DNA of 36,439 nt, taken from Actinomycetota bacterium. GTDB taxonomy: Bacteria > Actinomycetota > Thermoleophilia > Gaiellales > Gaiellaceae. Positions 15,033 through 24,284 of this stretch are shown here, piece after piece (the first letter of the stretch is position 1; each line of letters begins with the position of its first letter). Position numbers and translations under genes: made by a program. The DNA is taken from NCBI GenBank assembly GCA_003152275.1, contig PLZU01000054.1, positions 5,162 to 41,600 of the forward strand, written 5' to 3'. Below the pieces are notes generated by a model, which saw nothing but the letters and a program-made list of their open reading frames with translations, was not told where the DNA came from and made no database searches.

Positions 15033-16430
15033 TCAGGCCGCAGAGACCGTTTCCTCGGAACCGAGCTGCTTCGCCCACCACTCGCCTTCGTTGGCGAACT
15101 GGTTCTGCAACTGGCCGACATACGTCTGCAAGTGCGTCTCGCGCTGGCTCAGCCGCTCATCGCGGTCCTGGCCGTCGCGCTCCCGGTCTTCGAGGCGTTG
15201 CTCGCGGATCTCGTGCTCGGCGATGAATCCCGCTTCGCGGCGGTCGAGTCCAAGCTCCTTCTCGTCGAGCTCTTGAAGTCGCAGCTTGAACTGTTGCTCG
15301 AGCTCTTCGCTTCGCCTCTCCTTTTCCTCGAGGCGATGCCGCGACGCGTCGGCAAGCGCCTCGAGTTTCTCGAGCCGCGCCTCACGCTCCACGAGAGCGC
15401 GCTCCTGATCGTGTAATCGACGTGCGGCCAGCTCGTCAACCGGCCGTACGGCGGCCGGTTGAGCCGTCGCGAGCTCCTGCTCGGCACGGCGCAGAGACGC
15501 TTCGAGCCGGTGTAGCTCTGCCTCGTGCGCTGCCAGCTCGAGCTCGCGCTTGTCGAGATCGGCGTAGCGGGGCGCCTCTGCGGCGACGGCCGCGTTCTCC
15601 GACTCCAGCTCGAGCCCGCGCGCCTGGAGGCGTGCGGTCTCCTGTTCGAGCGCTGAGGCTTGCGATGCGACATCGTCACTTCGCGTGGAAAGCTCTGCCT
15701 GCGCGGCGGAAAGCGCGCGCTCGGTCTCCGACAGCGACTTGCGCTTGTCGTCGAGCGACTTTTCGGCGACGTCGACAGCGCGCTCCCGCTCGACAACTGC
15801 GAGGTTCGCGGCTTCCGCTTGCGCCTGCAACTCCTTGACGCGGGAGGCGGCCTCTGCCTCTGCCGTCGCGACAGCCTTTTCGCGGTCGGCAATCGTGGCG
15901 ACCTGCTGCGCGAGCTCGGCCGTCGCGGCTGCGCGCTTGTCGTCTGCCGATTTCAGCTCGTGCACCTTCAGCGCGACGGACTGCTCGCGCTCGGAAACGC
16001 GGACGGCCGTCGCGTCGATGTCGACGCGAAGCCGCTCGAGCTCCGCATGGCGCTCGTCGAATTCGGCCAGGCGCTCGTCGACTTGACGCTCGTGCTCGAC
16101 GAGAGCCCTTTCGCGCTCGTCGAGCTTCGAAGCTCGCTGTTCGAGCGCCGCGAGGCGCGTGCCGATCTCGTGCTCGAACTCGACTTCGCGCGCGGACGCG
16201 TCCAGCTGATCGCCGAGCGATTCTCGCAGCGCGCGCTCGCGCGAAAGCGAAGCCTCGAGCTCTGCGCGGAGCTCAGCAAGCCCGGCGTCTGCCGGCGGCG
16301 ACGGCGTCGCCAGGGCGACGGCTTCGCCGGGTGAGCGTGGGGACTCCTCGACCGCGTTGTGCGCTTCCATCTTTGCGCGCAGGCCGCTGCCGAAGCCTCC
16401 CTCCATCTGTTGGCGTTCCTCGGCCGCCAT
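15033..16430 (-). CDS. Long coiled-coil protein, Tad operon
   Basis: A 465-aa cytoplasmic-looking protein: no signal peptide, a low-complexity N-terminus (~1-50, proline and alanine), then an almost continuous heptad-rich coiled coil from ~50 to ~445 with many ERERAL, LDERE and REARL units, and a short C-terminal tail containing GEWWAKQLG. It contains no recognised enzyme domain. Its ATG directly follows the tadC stop, so it is made with the pilus machine. It may be a cytoplasmic scaffold that positions or gates the assembly platform, or a structural filament; both are inference. I know no standard Tad component of this kind. Confidence 0.75.
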   Translation of the reverse strand: MAAEERQQMEGGFGSGLRAKMEAHNAVEESPRSPGEAVALATPSPPADAGLAELRAELEASLSRERALRESLGDQLDASAREVEFEHEIGTRLAALEQRASKLDERERALVEHERQVDERLAEFDERHAELERLRVDIDATAVRVSEREQSVALKVHELKSADDKRAAATAELAQQVATIADREKAVATAEAEAASRVKELQAQAEAANLAVVERERAVDVAEKSLDDKRKSLSETERALSAAQAELSTRSDDVASQASALEQETARLQARGLELESENAAVAAEAPRYADLDKRELELAAHEAELHRLEASLRRAEQELATAQPAAVRPVDELAARRLHDQERALVEREARLEKLEALADASRHRLEEKERRSEELEQQFKLRLQELDEKELGLDRREAGFIAEHEIREQRLEDRERDGQDRDERLSQRETHLQTYVGQLQNQFANEGEWWAKQLGSEETVSAA

Positions 16431-17348
16431 CTAGAACCCGAACAGCTTTCCGAGGCTGAGCAGTGCCGGCCCGAGGATGACGATGAACATCGCCGGGAAG
16501 ATGAACGCGACGGTCGGGAAGAGCATCTTGATCGGCGCCTTCATGGCGCGCTCTTCCGCGGTTGCCTGCCGCTTGAGGCGCGTGTCGGTCGCCTGCACGC
16601 GCAGGATTCGCCCGAGCGACGTGCCGAGCTGATCCGCCTGCACGATCGAGCGCACGAACGCCGACACCTCCGGGGTCCCTGCGCGCAGGGCGAGTTTCTT
16701 CAGTGCGTCTGCGCGGCTTTCGCCGATCCGCATCTCGCCGAGCGCCAGCTCGAACTCCTCGGAGAGCGGGCCGGCCATGTACTGCGTCAGCTTCGCGACG
16801 GCTCCGTCGAAGCCGAGGCCGGCCTCGACGCTCACCGCAAGCAGGTCGAGCGCATCGGGGAGCTGCCTGACGATGGTCGACTGCCGTCGCTTCGCGCGAT
16901 GCGAAACGACGAGTGCCGGTGTGATGTAGCCGATCGCGCCCAGGACGCTCGCGTACACGAAGACCGCCGCCAGGGACGAGAAGGCGCCGAGCAAGACGCC
17001 GAGCAGAATCCCCGCGCCGGCGGAGATCCCCTTCGCCGCAAGGAATGTCTGCGCCGACGTGGTACGCATACCGGCCGACATCAGCAGGAGCGAGAGCGAC
17101 TCGAGGTTCTGCTTTGCGTTGAGCCGGAGCATCGCGCGTGCGAGCCACGTGATGAACGGACCGATGACCCGCTCCTGGAACCGCGCACGTTCCGGGCCCG
17201 ACGACACACGAACGTTGCCGTACGTCGCCGCCGCGCGGATGCGTGCGCGCCGGTTGCGTGCCGGGAGTGTTGCCACGTTGCCGACGCAGAGCGCCGAGAG
17301 CGAGAGGCATACAGCAGCAAGGATGAGCAGCATGGGCATCGGTATCAA
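16431..17348 (-). CDS. tadC: TadC-like pilus assembly platform protein
   Basis: A 305-aa type II secretion F-domain protein. Membrane helices lie near the N-terminus, in the middle and at the end. The F domain shows LPDALDLLAVSVEAGLGFDGA (residues ~145-165 region), GTPEVSAFVRSIVQADQLG and RAEERAMKAPIKM-like sequence before the last helices. TadC with TadB forms the inner-membrane platform on which the CpaF ATPase acts to build Flp pili. The ATG overlaps the stop of the VWA-TadB gene (ATGA). Confidence 0.92.
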   Translation of the reverse strand: MIPMPMLLILAAVCLSLSALCVGNVATLPARNRRARIRAAATYGNVRVSSGPERARFQERVIGPFITWLARAMLRLNAKQNLESLSLLLMSAGMRTTSAQTFLAAKGISAGAGILLGVLLGAFSSLAAVFVYASVLGAIGYITPALVVSHRAKRRQSTIVRQLPDALDLLAVSVEAGLGFDGAVAKLTQYMAGPLSEEFELALGEMRIGESRADALKKLALRAGTPEVSAFVRSIVQADQLGTSLGRILRVQATDTRLKRQATAEERAMKAPIKMLFPTVAFIFPAMFIVILGPALLSLGKLFGF

Positions 17349-19216
17349 CCTTTGAAGGAGACGATCTTCTGGAGGAGCGCCGAGCCGACGACCATCATCG
17401 CCAGCCCGATGCCGAGGAGCATGTGTCCCGTCGACGAGTGCAGCAGCGGATGGAGATAGCCGGGGTTGAGGACGCTGATCGCAAGTGCGAGAAAGAAGGG
17501 CAGACCGATCAGGGTGTAAGCCGACATGCGCCCCATCGCGGTCAGCGAGCGGATCTTGCGGGCGAACTGCTGTCGCTGGCGGACCGTGTCGGCCACCATG
17601 TCGAAGAGGCTTGCAAGCGAGCCGCCGACCTGGCGCTGGATTGTGACCGCGGTGATCGCGAACTCGAAGTTGTCCGAGCCAACGCGATCGGCCATGTCGG
17701 TGAGCGCGTCGTCCATCGAGCGGCCGAGACCGGTCTCGGTCAGGACGCGGTGGAACTCCGACGACGCGGGCGGCGCCCCTTCGTCGACGACCGCCTGCAG
17801 GCCCTGCTTGAACGAATGGCCGGCCTTGAGCGACGCGGCGACCGTGATCAGCAAGTCCGGAAGCTGCGTCTCGAACGCGCCGAGACGCTTGCGCATCCGG
17901 TACCAGACGAAGCCGAACGGTACGAGCGCACCGATCGCCATCGCCGCCAGGATCACGAGTGGAGCGGAGCCGGAGACTGCCGTCAGCATCCCGAGCAGCA
18001 GTGATGATCCGAACACGATGTACGCGAACTCGGCCGCCCGCAGAGGTGTCTCGCCCCGTTCGAGCATCTTTTGCACCCGCTTCCAGTGGCGCAGGTGGCC
18101 GAACGCGTGCTCGGTGGCGCGGAGCAGGCCGGTCAGCGCGGCGAGCCGCTGCTCGCGGGACACGCGCTTCGTGCGCCGCGCGCCTCCTGTGTGCGCCTCA
18201 AGCCGCACGCGCAGCCAGTTGCTGCGGCGTGACCCGAGGAGCAGGAGGAACGCAACGAGCACGAGCACGCCCGCGACGAGTCCGACGACGATCGACCCAG
18301 CCGCTCCGTAGACGAACTTCGGCAAGAAGCGCGACGGCGCGGGAGGCGTGCTGACGTCGCCCGGCTGCGGTGGAACGACGAGTGAGAACGAGGATGATCC
18401 CGCGCCGGGAACGGAGGCCTCGACGTTGAGGTGGTCGCCAGGCCGCGCGGCTGTGACGTAGGAGATCGTCCACGTGTGGCCGAGGCGCTTCGCGATCGAG
18501 CTGTAGACCCCGGCGAACGCTGCGGTCGAAGCGGCGCCGTAGTACCGGCCGCCTGTCTCCCTTGCGAGCTGCTCGAGCGGGCCCGGATCGAAGCCCTTGC
18601 TCTCGATTCCGATCGCATAGATCGAGACGGCTGCTTCACGCGCGATTGCGACCGCATTGGCGAGCGTCGCTTTGCTCGAGACGTCGCGTCCGTCGGTCAG
18701 CACAATCAGCACGCGGCCGACGAGCGGGCTTGCGCGCAGTTGGCCGGCGCCCGCCACGATCGCGTCGTAGAGGGCAGTTCCCGGGCGGCCGGCCAGGGTG
18801 ACGTTTCGCAGCGCGGCGTCGGTATCGATCGTCGCGGTGGACAGGCCGCTCAGCGAAACGGGGTGCGGGCCGAAGGCGAGCACGGCAACGGCATCTGCGC
18901 GCGGCTTCGAAGCGATGAAGCTGGCGGCCGCTGCGACGGCGGCCTTGAGCGGCCCGCCCACCATTGACCTCGAATCGTCGATCGCGAGCACGACCGCCTT
19001 GGCATGACCCAGGTTCTGGGCGATGAGGCCGGCGACGGGTCGGCCGTTCTCGGTCACGCTGGGGGTAGCAGTCGGTCCACCCGACGAGACGACGGTCGCG
19101 TGCACAGTCGGGAAGCCGCCGGTGTTGACCGACGTGATGGAGACTCCCGCCGCCGCCGGCGCCGCGACAACGAGCGCAGCGACAGCGATGGCGAGCGGCC
19201 GGATGAAGCGGATCAT
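17345..19216 (-). CDS. tadB: VWA-TadB fusion protein
   Basis: A 623-aa fusion. Residues 1-24 are a signal peptide. Residues ~72-250 form a von Willebrand A domain with a complete MIDAS metal site: Asp80-x-Ser82-x-Ser84, Thr147 in PGTALYD and Asp175 in LTDGRD. A beta-rich linker follows, then a membrane helix at ~301-328, and a TadB-type type II secretion F domain at ~395-620 (ETQLPDLLITVAASLKAGHS and ALTDMADRVGSDNFEFA as landmarks) with two terminal helices. TadB is the platform protein of the Flp pilus; the VWA part would lie outside the membrane and could bind a ligand, pilin or TadG in a metal-dependent way. Start ATG 19216 overlaps the cpaF stop. Confidence 0.9.
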   Translation of the reverse strand: MIRFIRPLAIAVAALVVAAPAAAGVSITSVNTGGFPTVHATVVSSGGPTATPSVTENGRPVAGLIAQNLGHAKAVVLAIDDSRSMVGGPLKAAVAAAASFIASKPRADAVAVLAFGPHPVSLSGLSTATIDTDAALRNVTLAGRPGTALYDAIVAGAGQLRASPLVGRVLIVLTDGRDVSSKATLANAVAIAREAAVSIYAIGIESKGFDPGPLEQLARETGGRYYGAASTAAFAGVYSSIAKRLGHTWTISYVTAARPGDHLNVEASVPGAGSSSFSLVVPPQPGDVSTPPAPSRFLPKFVYGAAGSIVVGLVAGVLVLVAFLLLLGSRRSNWLRVRLEAHTGGARRTKRVSREQRLAALTGLLRATEHAFGHLRHWKRVQKMLERGETPLRAAEFAYIVFGSSLLLGMLTAVSGSAPLVILAAMAIGALVPFGFVWYRMRKRLGAFETQLPDLLITVAASLKAGHSFKQGLQAVVDEGAPPASSEFHRVLTETGLGRSMDDALTDMADRVGSDNFEFAITAVTIQRQVGGSLASLFDMVADTVRQRQQFARKIRSLTAMGRMSAYTLIGLPFFLALAISVLNPGYLHPLLHSSTGHMLLGIGLAMMVVGSALLQKIVSFKG

Positions 19217-20667
19217 TCGTAGCCTCCGAACTTCGGCGTCTCCTGCGTGTCGCGCATTCCGGGAGTCGCGTCGTCTTCCGGCGTGAAGAAGGCCGAGTGC
19301 AGGGCGACGCCGTTTGCAGCCATCTTGTCGAGGAACATCGGCTTCAAGCCTGTGCACGTCAGGGGCGACATGAGCCGGTTGCGATTGCCGAACTGATGCG
19401 AGTCCTCGTCCGGTGGCTTCGCCACGAAGACGTCCTGGAGCGTGATCACATCCGACTCCATGCGTAGCACCTCGGTGATGTGCGTGACGCGACGGCTGCC
19501 GTCCACGAGCCTCGAGATCTGCACCAGCAGATCGAAAGCGCTCGAGATCTGTTCTCGGATCGCTCGCAGCGGCAGGTCGACGCCGGCCGTGAGTACGAGC
19601 GTCTCGAGGCGGCTGAGCGCGTCCCGCGGCGAGTTTGCGTGAATCGTCGTCAGCGAACCCTCATGGCCCGTGTTCATCGCCTGGAGCATGTCGAGCGTCT
19701 CGCCGCCGCGAACCTCGCCGACGATGATCCGGTCGGGACGCATGCGGAGGGCGTTGCGGACGAGCTCGCGGATGCGCACCTCGCCCTGGCCTTCGATGTT
19801 CGGCGGGCGCGACTCGAGTGTGATCACATGCTCTTGCTGGAGCTGGAGCTCGGCTGCGTCCTCGATCGTCACGATGCGTTCGTCGTCCGGCACGAACGCC
19901 GACATCGCGTTCAGCGTCGTCGTCTTACCGGTGCCGGTACCGCCTGAGATGAGAACGTTCAGCTTGCCCTTGACACAAGCGGCAAGGAACTGTGCCGCCT
20001 TCGGGGAGACGGACCCGAAGGTGATCAGGTCGTCCATCGTGTACGGATCGCGTGAGAACTTGCGGATTGTGAGGGTCGGGCCCTTGAGCGCGAGCGGCGG
20101 AATGATCGCATTGACGCGCGAGCCGTCGGGCAGGCGGGCATCGACCATCGGCGACGCCTCGTCCACACGGCGTCCGACCTGGGACACGATCTTGTCGATG
20201 ATGCGCAGCAGGTGCGCGTTGTCGACGAACGCGGCGGTCGTTCGCTCGAGTTTGCCGGCCCGCTCGCAGTAGATTTGGTCGAACGCGTTGACCATGACCT
20301 CCGTGACGGAGTCGTCGCGGAGAAGCGGCTCGATCGGGCCGTAGCCGAGGATGTCGTCGGTGATCTCGCGAACGATCTGCCGGCGCTCTTCGCGCGTCAG
20401 CGGTGTTCGGTCGAGCACGAGTTGCTCGGTGACGGCGCGGAGGACGCGCTCATGCAGGTCCTCCGTCATCTCCTGTTTGAAGAGCTCCACGCCGACAGTC
20501 GCGATGACCGCGTGATGGATCCGTGTCTTCAGCTCGGCATACGGATCGACCGCGCCGGAAGCACGTGGTGCCCGCTCTCGCGGCGCGGCCGGAGTCTGGG
20601 CGTCGGCATCCGCGACGGCGAGCGATCCGTTCGTGGCTGGACGGTTGAGGCGATCCTGGAGACCCAT
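19213..20667 (-). CDS. cpaF: CpaF/TadA pilus assembly ATPase
   Basis: A 484-aa secretion ATPase. The N-terminal ~50 residues are low complexity, then come the family N-domain ([20 protein letters not shown]) and the RecA-like motor with Walker [15 protein letters not shown], an Asp box at [10 protein letters not shown], Walker B around [11 protein letters not shown] and the His box [14 protein letters not shown]. It hydrolyses ATP to drive Flp pilus assembly through TadB/TadC. ATG 20667 was chosen because the earlier in-frame stretch overlaps cpaE and is arginine-rich. It lies 4 bases past the cpaE stop. The C-terminal 60 residues extend beyond the usual motor. Confidence 0.95.
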   Translation of the reverse strand: MGLQDRLNRPATNGSLAVADADAQTPAAPRERAPRASGAVDPYAELKTRIHHAVIATVGVELFKQEMTEDLHERVLRAVTEQLVLDRTPLTREERRQIVREITDDILGYGPIEPLLRDDSVTEVMVNAFDQIYCERAGKLERTTAAFVDNAHLLRIIDKIVSQVGRRVDEASPMVDARLPDGSRVNAIIPPLALKGPTLTIRKFSRDPYTMDDLITFGSVSPKAAQFLAACVKGKLNVLISGGTGTGKTTTLNAMSAFVPDDERIVTIEDAAELQLQQEHVITLESRPPNIEGQGEVRIRELVRNALRMRPDRIIVGEVRGGETLDMLQAMNTGHEGSLTTIHANSPRDALSRLETLVLTAGVDLPLRAIREQISSAFDLLVQISRLVDGSRRVTHITEVLRMESDVITLQDVFVAKPPDEDSHQFGNRNRLMSPLTCTGLKPMFLDKMAANGVALHSAFFTPEDDATPGMRDTQETPKFGGYE

Positions 20668-20671
20668 CGCC

Positions 20672-21865
20672 TTACGTCCTCGCCAGCGGCCGGAGCAGGC
20701 TGCGCTTCTTCGGTGCCTCCGGCTTCGGCAACACGCCCTTCGCAAGCTCGCGTAGCGCCCGGGCGAAGTCGGAGTCCTCGTCGTAGAGGACGACCGGCTT
20801 ACCCTTGTTCACGCCGAACGGAACTGCTCGGTCGGAGGGTATGTGGTGACGGATCTTCATCCCGAGCGCGTCCTCGACCTCGCTCGGCTTCATGCCGACC
20901 TTCGAGTTGGCGCGGTTCAGGACGATGCGGATGCGATCGCGTGGGAACGAGAGCATCTCGAGCGTCTGCAACGCGAGCTTCACGTTCTTCAGCGTCGGGA
21001 CGTCGAGTCCGCACAGGAGGAACAACTCGTCTGTGCGGTCGAGCGTCGCGAGCATCGGCCCGTGGAAGAACGGCGACGTGTCGACGACGATTGCGTCGTA
21101 CGATTCGCGCGCGACTTCCAGCAGTCGTGCGAGCTTCGCTTCCGTCACGAGCTCTGCATCCTCCGGGCGCAGCGGCGCCGGCAGGATCTCGAGACCGCAC
21201 GGATGGTGGGTCGTATAGCCGGAGAGCTTTTCCGAGTCGAGCTCGCCGGGGGCGACCACGAGGTCGAAGATGGTCTTCTCCGGCTCGACGCCGAGCATGA
21301 TCGCGGCGTCGCCGAACTGCAGGTCCAGGTCGAGGAGCAGCGTCTTCTTGCCGGCGACCCTCACGAGGGCTGCTGCGAGGTTCGTCGCCATGACGGTCTT
21401 GCCGGTCCCGCCTTTCGGTGAGAAGACGGTGATGATCGTCCCCTGCCGGCCGCGGACGCCATCGCTCCGCCGCGCGGTGTGCGCGGCCTTGCGGAGGGCG
21501 AACACGACGTTATCCGCAAGCTGCGGGAGCAGCAGGACGTCGGAGACGTCTGCGTCGAGCGCCTCGTCGAGCAGGCGCGATGCCTCACCCGATGCGACGA
21601 GCACGATCGGCGCGCGCGTGTGCTCGCGGATCGAGGCGAGCTCGTCCGCGGGCAGTGACGACGCACGCGTTGCGTGGAGCACGACCTGCAGATGTCCGCC
21701 GGCGAGTGCCGCTGCGGCATCCTTGATCTCTTCGCTCGCTCCGACGAACTCCACATCCGGGTGGGAGGCGAGAGCCGCACGAAGCGTCTCCGACCCGTCA
21801 CACCCGCCCGTCATGTAGACGCGCAGAGCGGGGCGGTCGTTCGTGTTGTCGTGGGAGGTCATCAT
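20672..21865 (-). CDS. cpaE: CpaE/TadZ pilus localisation ATPase
   Basis: A 397-aa protein with an N-terminal receiver-like domain lacking the normal phospho-acceptor (residues ~15-125) and a C-terminal ParA/MinD-type ATPase: deviant Walker A FSPKGGTGKTV, LLLDLDLQFGDAA and VVDTSPFF. In characterised Tad systems it marks the pole or site where the pilus machine is built. ATG 21865 overlaps the cpaB stop. Two adjacent ATGs (21865 and 21862) are possible. Confidence 0.94.
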   Translation of the reverse strand: MMTSHDNTNDRPALRVYMTGGCDGSETLRAALASHPDVEFVGASEEIKDAAAALAGGHLQVVLHATRASSLPADELASIREHTRAPIVLVASGEASRLLDEALDADVSDVLLLPQLADNVVFALRKAAHTARRSDGVRGRQGTIITVFSPKGGTGKTVMATNLAAALVRVAGKKTLLLDLDLQFGDAAIMLGVEPEKTIFDLVVAPGELDSEKLSGYTTHHPCGLEILPAPLRPEDAELVTEAKLARLLEVARESYDAIVVDTSPFFHGPMLATLDRTDELFLLCGLDVPTLKNVKLALQTLEMLSFPRDRIRIVLNRANSKVGMKPSEVEDALGMKIRHHIPSDRAVPFGVNKGKPVVLYDEDSDFARALRELAKGVLPKPEAPKKRSLLRPLART

Positions 21866-22656
21866 TTACCCCCGATCACGCGCGCCCGCTCTGCCGGGCT
21901 CAACCCGTCGAGCAGGATCGTATTGATGCTCTCGATGTTCTCAGGGCTGTCCGCCGCGTTCGTCACGGGGCGCAGCTGGAGTGTCCAGCCGCCGTCCTGC
22001 GACGCGTTCGGATCTGCGTTGTCGGTAACGAACAGCAGCTTCGGCGCCTGCGAGTCCGTGACGGCGAGCATTACGCTGTACTTCTGCGTCGAGCTGAGAC
22101 TCGCGCTGTTCGCGTTCGGCGGAGTCGGTGCGCGGAGCACGAGCAGGTCGCGAAGCACGACACGGTCGTAGTGCACCGAGCTACCGCTTGCGCTCGACTC
22201 CACCTTCATGTTTCCGACGACATCGACATGATCGCCCGCCCGAAGCGTGCCGGCGAGGATCTGGTTCGGATCGGCGGCGATCTGGATCGCGCGGAGCGTT
22301 CCCTTCAGCTGTGCGCGGACGCCCAGCTCGTTGGCGCCACCGAAGCGCGACTTCGTCACCTGCTCGCCGACCATGACCTCCTGCGTCGAGACGAGGCGGG
22401 CGATCTGGTCAGGGCTCGAGATCGCGCCTGGAACGAGCGCGGTGCGCGGAATCGTCTTCTGCACGAGCATGTGACCGGACACGATCGCCGCACCCGACGT
22501 CCCCGCCGGGATGTCCTTCGAGGCGACCAGGACGCCTACGTCCTGCTGGCCGTGCTGCACGTTCTTCCTGTAGTTCGTGACATACACGGTCGTGAGCACC
22601 GCGGCGAGCAAGCCGAGCACGACCGCGATCACGACGTTTCTCAGTTGGTAGGTCAT
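21862..22656 (-). CDS. cpaB: CpaB/RcpC Flp pilus assembly protein
   Basis: A 264-aa protein: an N-terminal membrane anchor (residues 7-30) and a SAF domain (VASKDIPAGT near 45, then the family's VMVGEQVTKSRF and LRAGDHVDVVGNM). CpaB/RcpC links pilus machinery to the cell wall or to the secretin in Gram-negatives; no secretin gene is present here, as expected in a monoderm. ATG 22656 has GAGGGA upstream. The gap to tadG is 31 bp. Confidence 0.93.
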   Translation of the reverse strand: MTYQLRNVVIAVVLGLLAAVLTTVYVTNYRKNVQHGQQDVGVLVASKDIPAGTSGAAIVSGHMLVQKTIPRTALVPGAISSPDQIARLVSTQEVMVGEQVTKSRFGGANELGVRAQLKGTLRAIQIAADPNQILAGTLRAGDHVDVVGNMKVESSASGSSVHYDRVVLRDLLVLRAPTPPNANSASLSSTQKYSVMLAVTDSQAPKLLFVTDNADPNASQDGGWTLQLRPVTNAADSPENIESINTILLDGLSPAERARVIGGK

Positions 22657-22687
22657 CAGATCCCTCGCGTCGTTAGTGGACTGGTCG

Positions 22688-23596
22688 TTATTGGACTAAC
22701 TGGATCGTCCGAACGCCGTAGTTCGGCTCGTTCGAACCCGGTGCTGCCTGAATGCCTTTGGCGATGTACTCCGTGAAGTAGCCGGTCAGCGTCGCGGTGT
22801 TGCCGTGGACGACGTAGCCGTCCAAGTGGAAGCCGACCCAACCGATGATCAGGTACTGGGCGTTCTGTCCGCTGCCGGTCAGTGTGTCGAACACCGGAAA
22901 CAGGAGCACCGTCCCGATGCGGTCGTCGAGCGCTCCGCGCACGTTCGCGGAACTGAACTTCGCCCCCGGATCAGACTTGTAGTAGCCGAGCGGGAGGTAC
23001 TGGTTGAACCCCTGGTCGATCCACTGGCCCTCTGTCGAGGCGCCGACGGTTCCGCTGCCACCGTCGAGGTTCAGCATGCCGAAGGCTCCCGGTGCGCCCA
23101 TCGACCCGTAGTCGAGCGACGTCTCCTGGCCGAAGCACGGGCAACCCGTGCCGCCGAGCAGCGGGTGCAGCTTGCTCACGACCATGGGCGCGACGTACAT
23201 CGCCTGCGCAGCCACTGCTGAACGTGCTGCGGCGGACGCGCCGACGTTCACGGTGTTGATGCCGAATAGCTGGCTGAAAAAGCCCGGCGCATTGGAGTGC
23301 GCCTGCACGGTGATGGTGTCGTTCGAGCTGAGATCGCTCGAGATTGCGACGTCGTTCGCCACGAGCGGGCGACCGTTCGTCGTCGCGTACTGGAGCGCAA
23401 CCGATGTCGCGCTCGAGGGGCTGTCGGGCAGCGACTGCGCGCCGGCAAGCGCTGCTGCATCGGCTGTGAGCTGGAGCTGGCGCTTCTCGCGGAACCACGA
23501 CCCAACGTCGAGCACGAGTGCCGCCATCCCGAGCAGGCCCGCGAGGAACAGGACCGTCAGCACCATGGCCTGGCCGTTCTCTCGCTTGGTAGTCAT
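22688..23596 (-). CDS. TadG-like pilus assembly protein
   Basis: A 302-aa protein that starts with the Tad-type segment ENGQAMVLTVLFL, with one membrane helix at ~10-33 followed by VLDVGSWFREKRQLQLTADAAALAGA-type sequence typical of the TadE/TadG N-terminal domain. The remaining ~200 residues are extracellular and include a CPC pair near residue 150 (GGTGCPCFGQE). No VWA domain is fused here, whereas many TadG proteins carry one; in this locus the VWA domain sits on TadB instead. ATG 23596 overlaps the tadE stop. Confidence 0.85.
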   Translation of the reverse strand: MTTKRENGQAMVLTVLFLAGLLGMAALVLDVGSWFREKRQLQLTADAAALAGAQSLPDSPSSATSVALQYATTNGRPLVANDVAISSDLSSNDTITVQAHSNAPGFFSQLFGINTVNVGASAAARSAVAAQAMYVAPMVVSKLHPLLGGTGCPCFGQETSLDYGSMGAPGAFGMLNLDGGSGTVGASTEGQWIDQGFNQYLPLGYYKSDPGAKFSSANVRGALDDRIGTVLLFPVFDTLTGSGQNAQYLIIGWVGFHLDGYVVHGNTATLTGYFTEYIAKGIQAAPGSNEPNYGVRTIQLVQ

Positions 23597-23994
23597 TCGA
23601 CTGCCTCCGTCGTCTTGGTGGTGAGGCTGCCCGAGCTGATGACCCAGCCGAGCAGGTTGATCGAGTACGGGTAGGTCGCCGTCACGGTCACCGGCGCGCC
23701 CGGCGTCCACGCCGAGGAGACGCTGACCCCGAGGTTCGCCTGGGTGAGATCGCTCGCGGACGACCGCACGGCCGCGGTCGCTGTGCCGGTCGGATCCGTG
23801 GCTTGGCGTGAGACGGCTGCGGCGCGCGCGCCTGCGCGCACGGCGTCCGTTAGCGTCACGTAGTTGTTGAACAGGATCCCGAACTGCACGATGCCGAACA
23901 GCAGCACGACGAGAACCGGCAGGACAATGGCGAACTCGGTCATCGCCTGACCGCGTTCCTCTCTGATTCGGTTTCTCTTCGTGTTCATCTTCAT
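23593..23994 (-). CDS. tadE: TadE-like minor pseudopilin
   Basis: A 133-aa protein. After a short basic leader comes the prepilin-like site ERG/QAMTEFAIVLP with Glu at +5 and a single hydrophobic helix, then an extracellular beta-rich domain. TadE proteins are minor pseudopilins processed by the TadV peptidase. ATG 23994 has GGAGG eight bases upstream. A stem-loop separates it from the pilin genes. Confidence 0.92.
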   Translation of the reverse strand: MKMNTKRNRIREERGQAMTEFAIVLPVLVVLLFGIVQFGILFNNYVTLTDAVRAGARAAAVSRQATDPTGTATAAVRSSASDLTQANLGVSVSSAWTPGAPVTVTATYPYSINLLGWVISSGSLTTKTTEAVE

Positions 23995-24016
23995 CTCGGT
24001 TCCTCCGAGCCGGGTT

Positions 24017-24050
24017 CGGGTGGAGCGCAGAGAGCTGAGCGCTCCACCCG
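24017..24050. terminator. 12-bp perfect hairpin between pilin and tadE
   Basis: Arms cgggtggagcgc (24017-24028) and gcgctccacccg (24039-24050) pair perfectly around a 10-nt loop. It lies 10 bases past the stop of Flp pilin 1 on the minus strand and before tadE. It is probably an attenuator or mRNA-stabilising stem that keeps pilin mRNA more abundant than the assembly genes. It has no T-run. Confidence 0.65.
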
Positions 24051-24060
24051 ATTCCGACCG

Positions 24061-24234
24061 CTAGGGCAGGTAGCCCACCACTTGAGTGAGCACTTCAGTG
24101 ACACGGCCGCCGAGCTGGGCCAGGAGAAACGCGGAGCCTGACGAGACGACGGCGAGCACAACTGCGTACTCGGGCATGGTCTGCGCCTGGTTGCGGCGAA
24201 AAAAGTCTTTCGCGCGGCTGATGGTGCGGCTCAT
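24061..24234 (-). CDS. Flp pilin 1
   Basis: A 57-aa prepilin: basic leader MSRTISRAKDFFRRNQA, then QTMPEYAVVLAVV. The Flp cleavage site normally has Gly before the cut and Glu-Tyr at +5/+6; here the residue before the cut is Ala (NQA/QTMPEY), a mild variant. The mature chain is 40 residues and ends YLP. ATG 24234 is preceded by ggggga; a TTG at 24249 is less likely. It is more divergent than pilins 2 and 3 and could be a minor pilin. Confidence 0.85.
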   Translation of the reverse strand: MSRTISRAKDFFRRNQAQTMPEYAVVLAVVSSGSAFLLAQLGGRVTEVLTQVVGYLP

Positions 24235-24284
24235 TGCGTTATCCCCCAATCCGGTTGCGGCTTCCGGTCTGCCATCCGACGTCT

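Noticed and set aside
24247-24249. TTG as the start of Flp pilin 1
   Set aside because: The ATG at 24234 has ggggga at the right distance, and the TTG lies inside that purine stretch.
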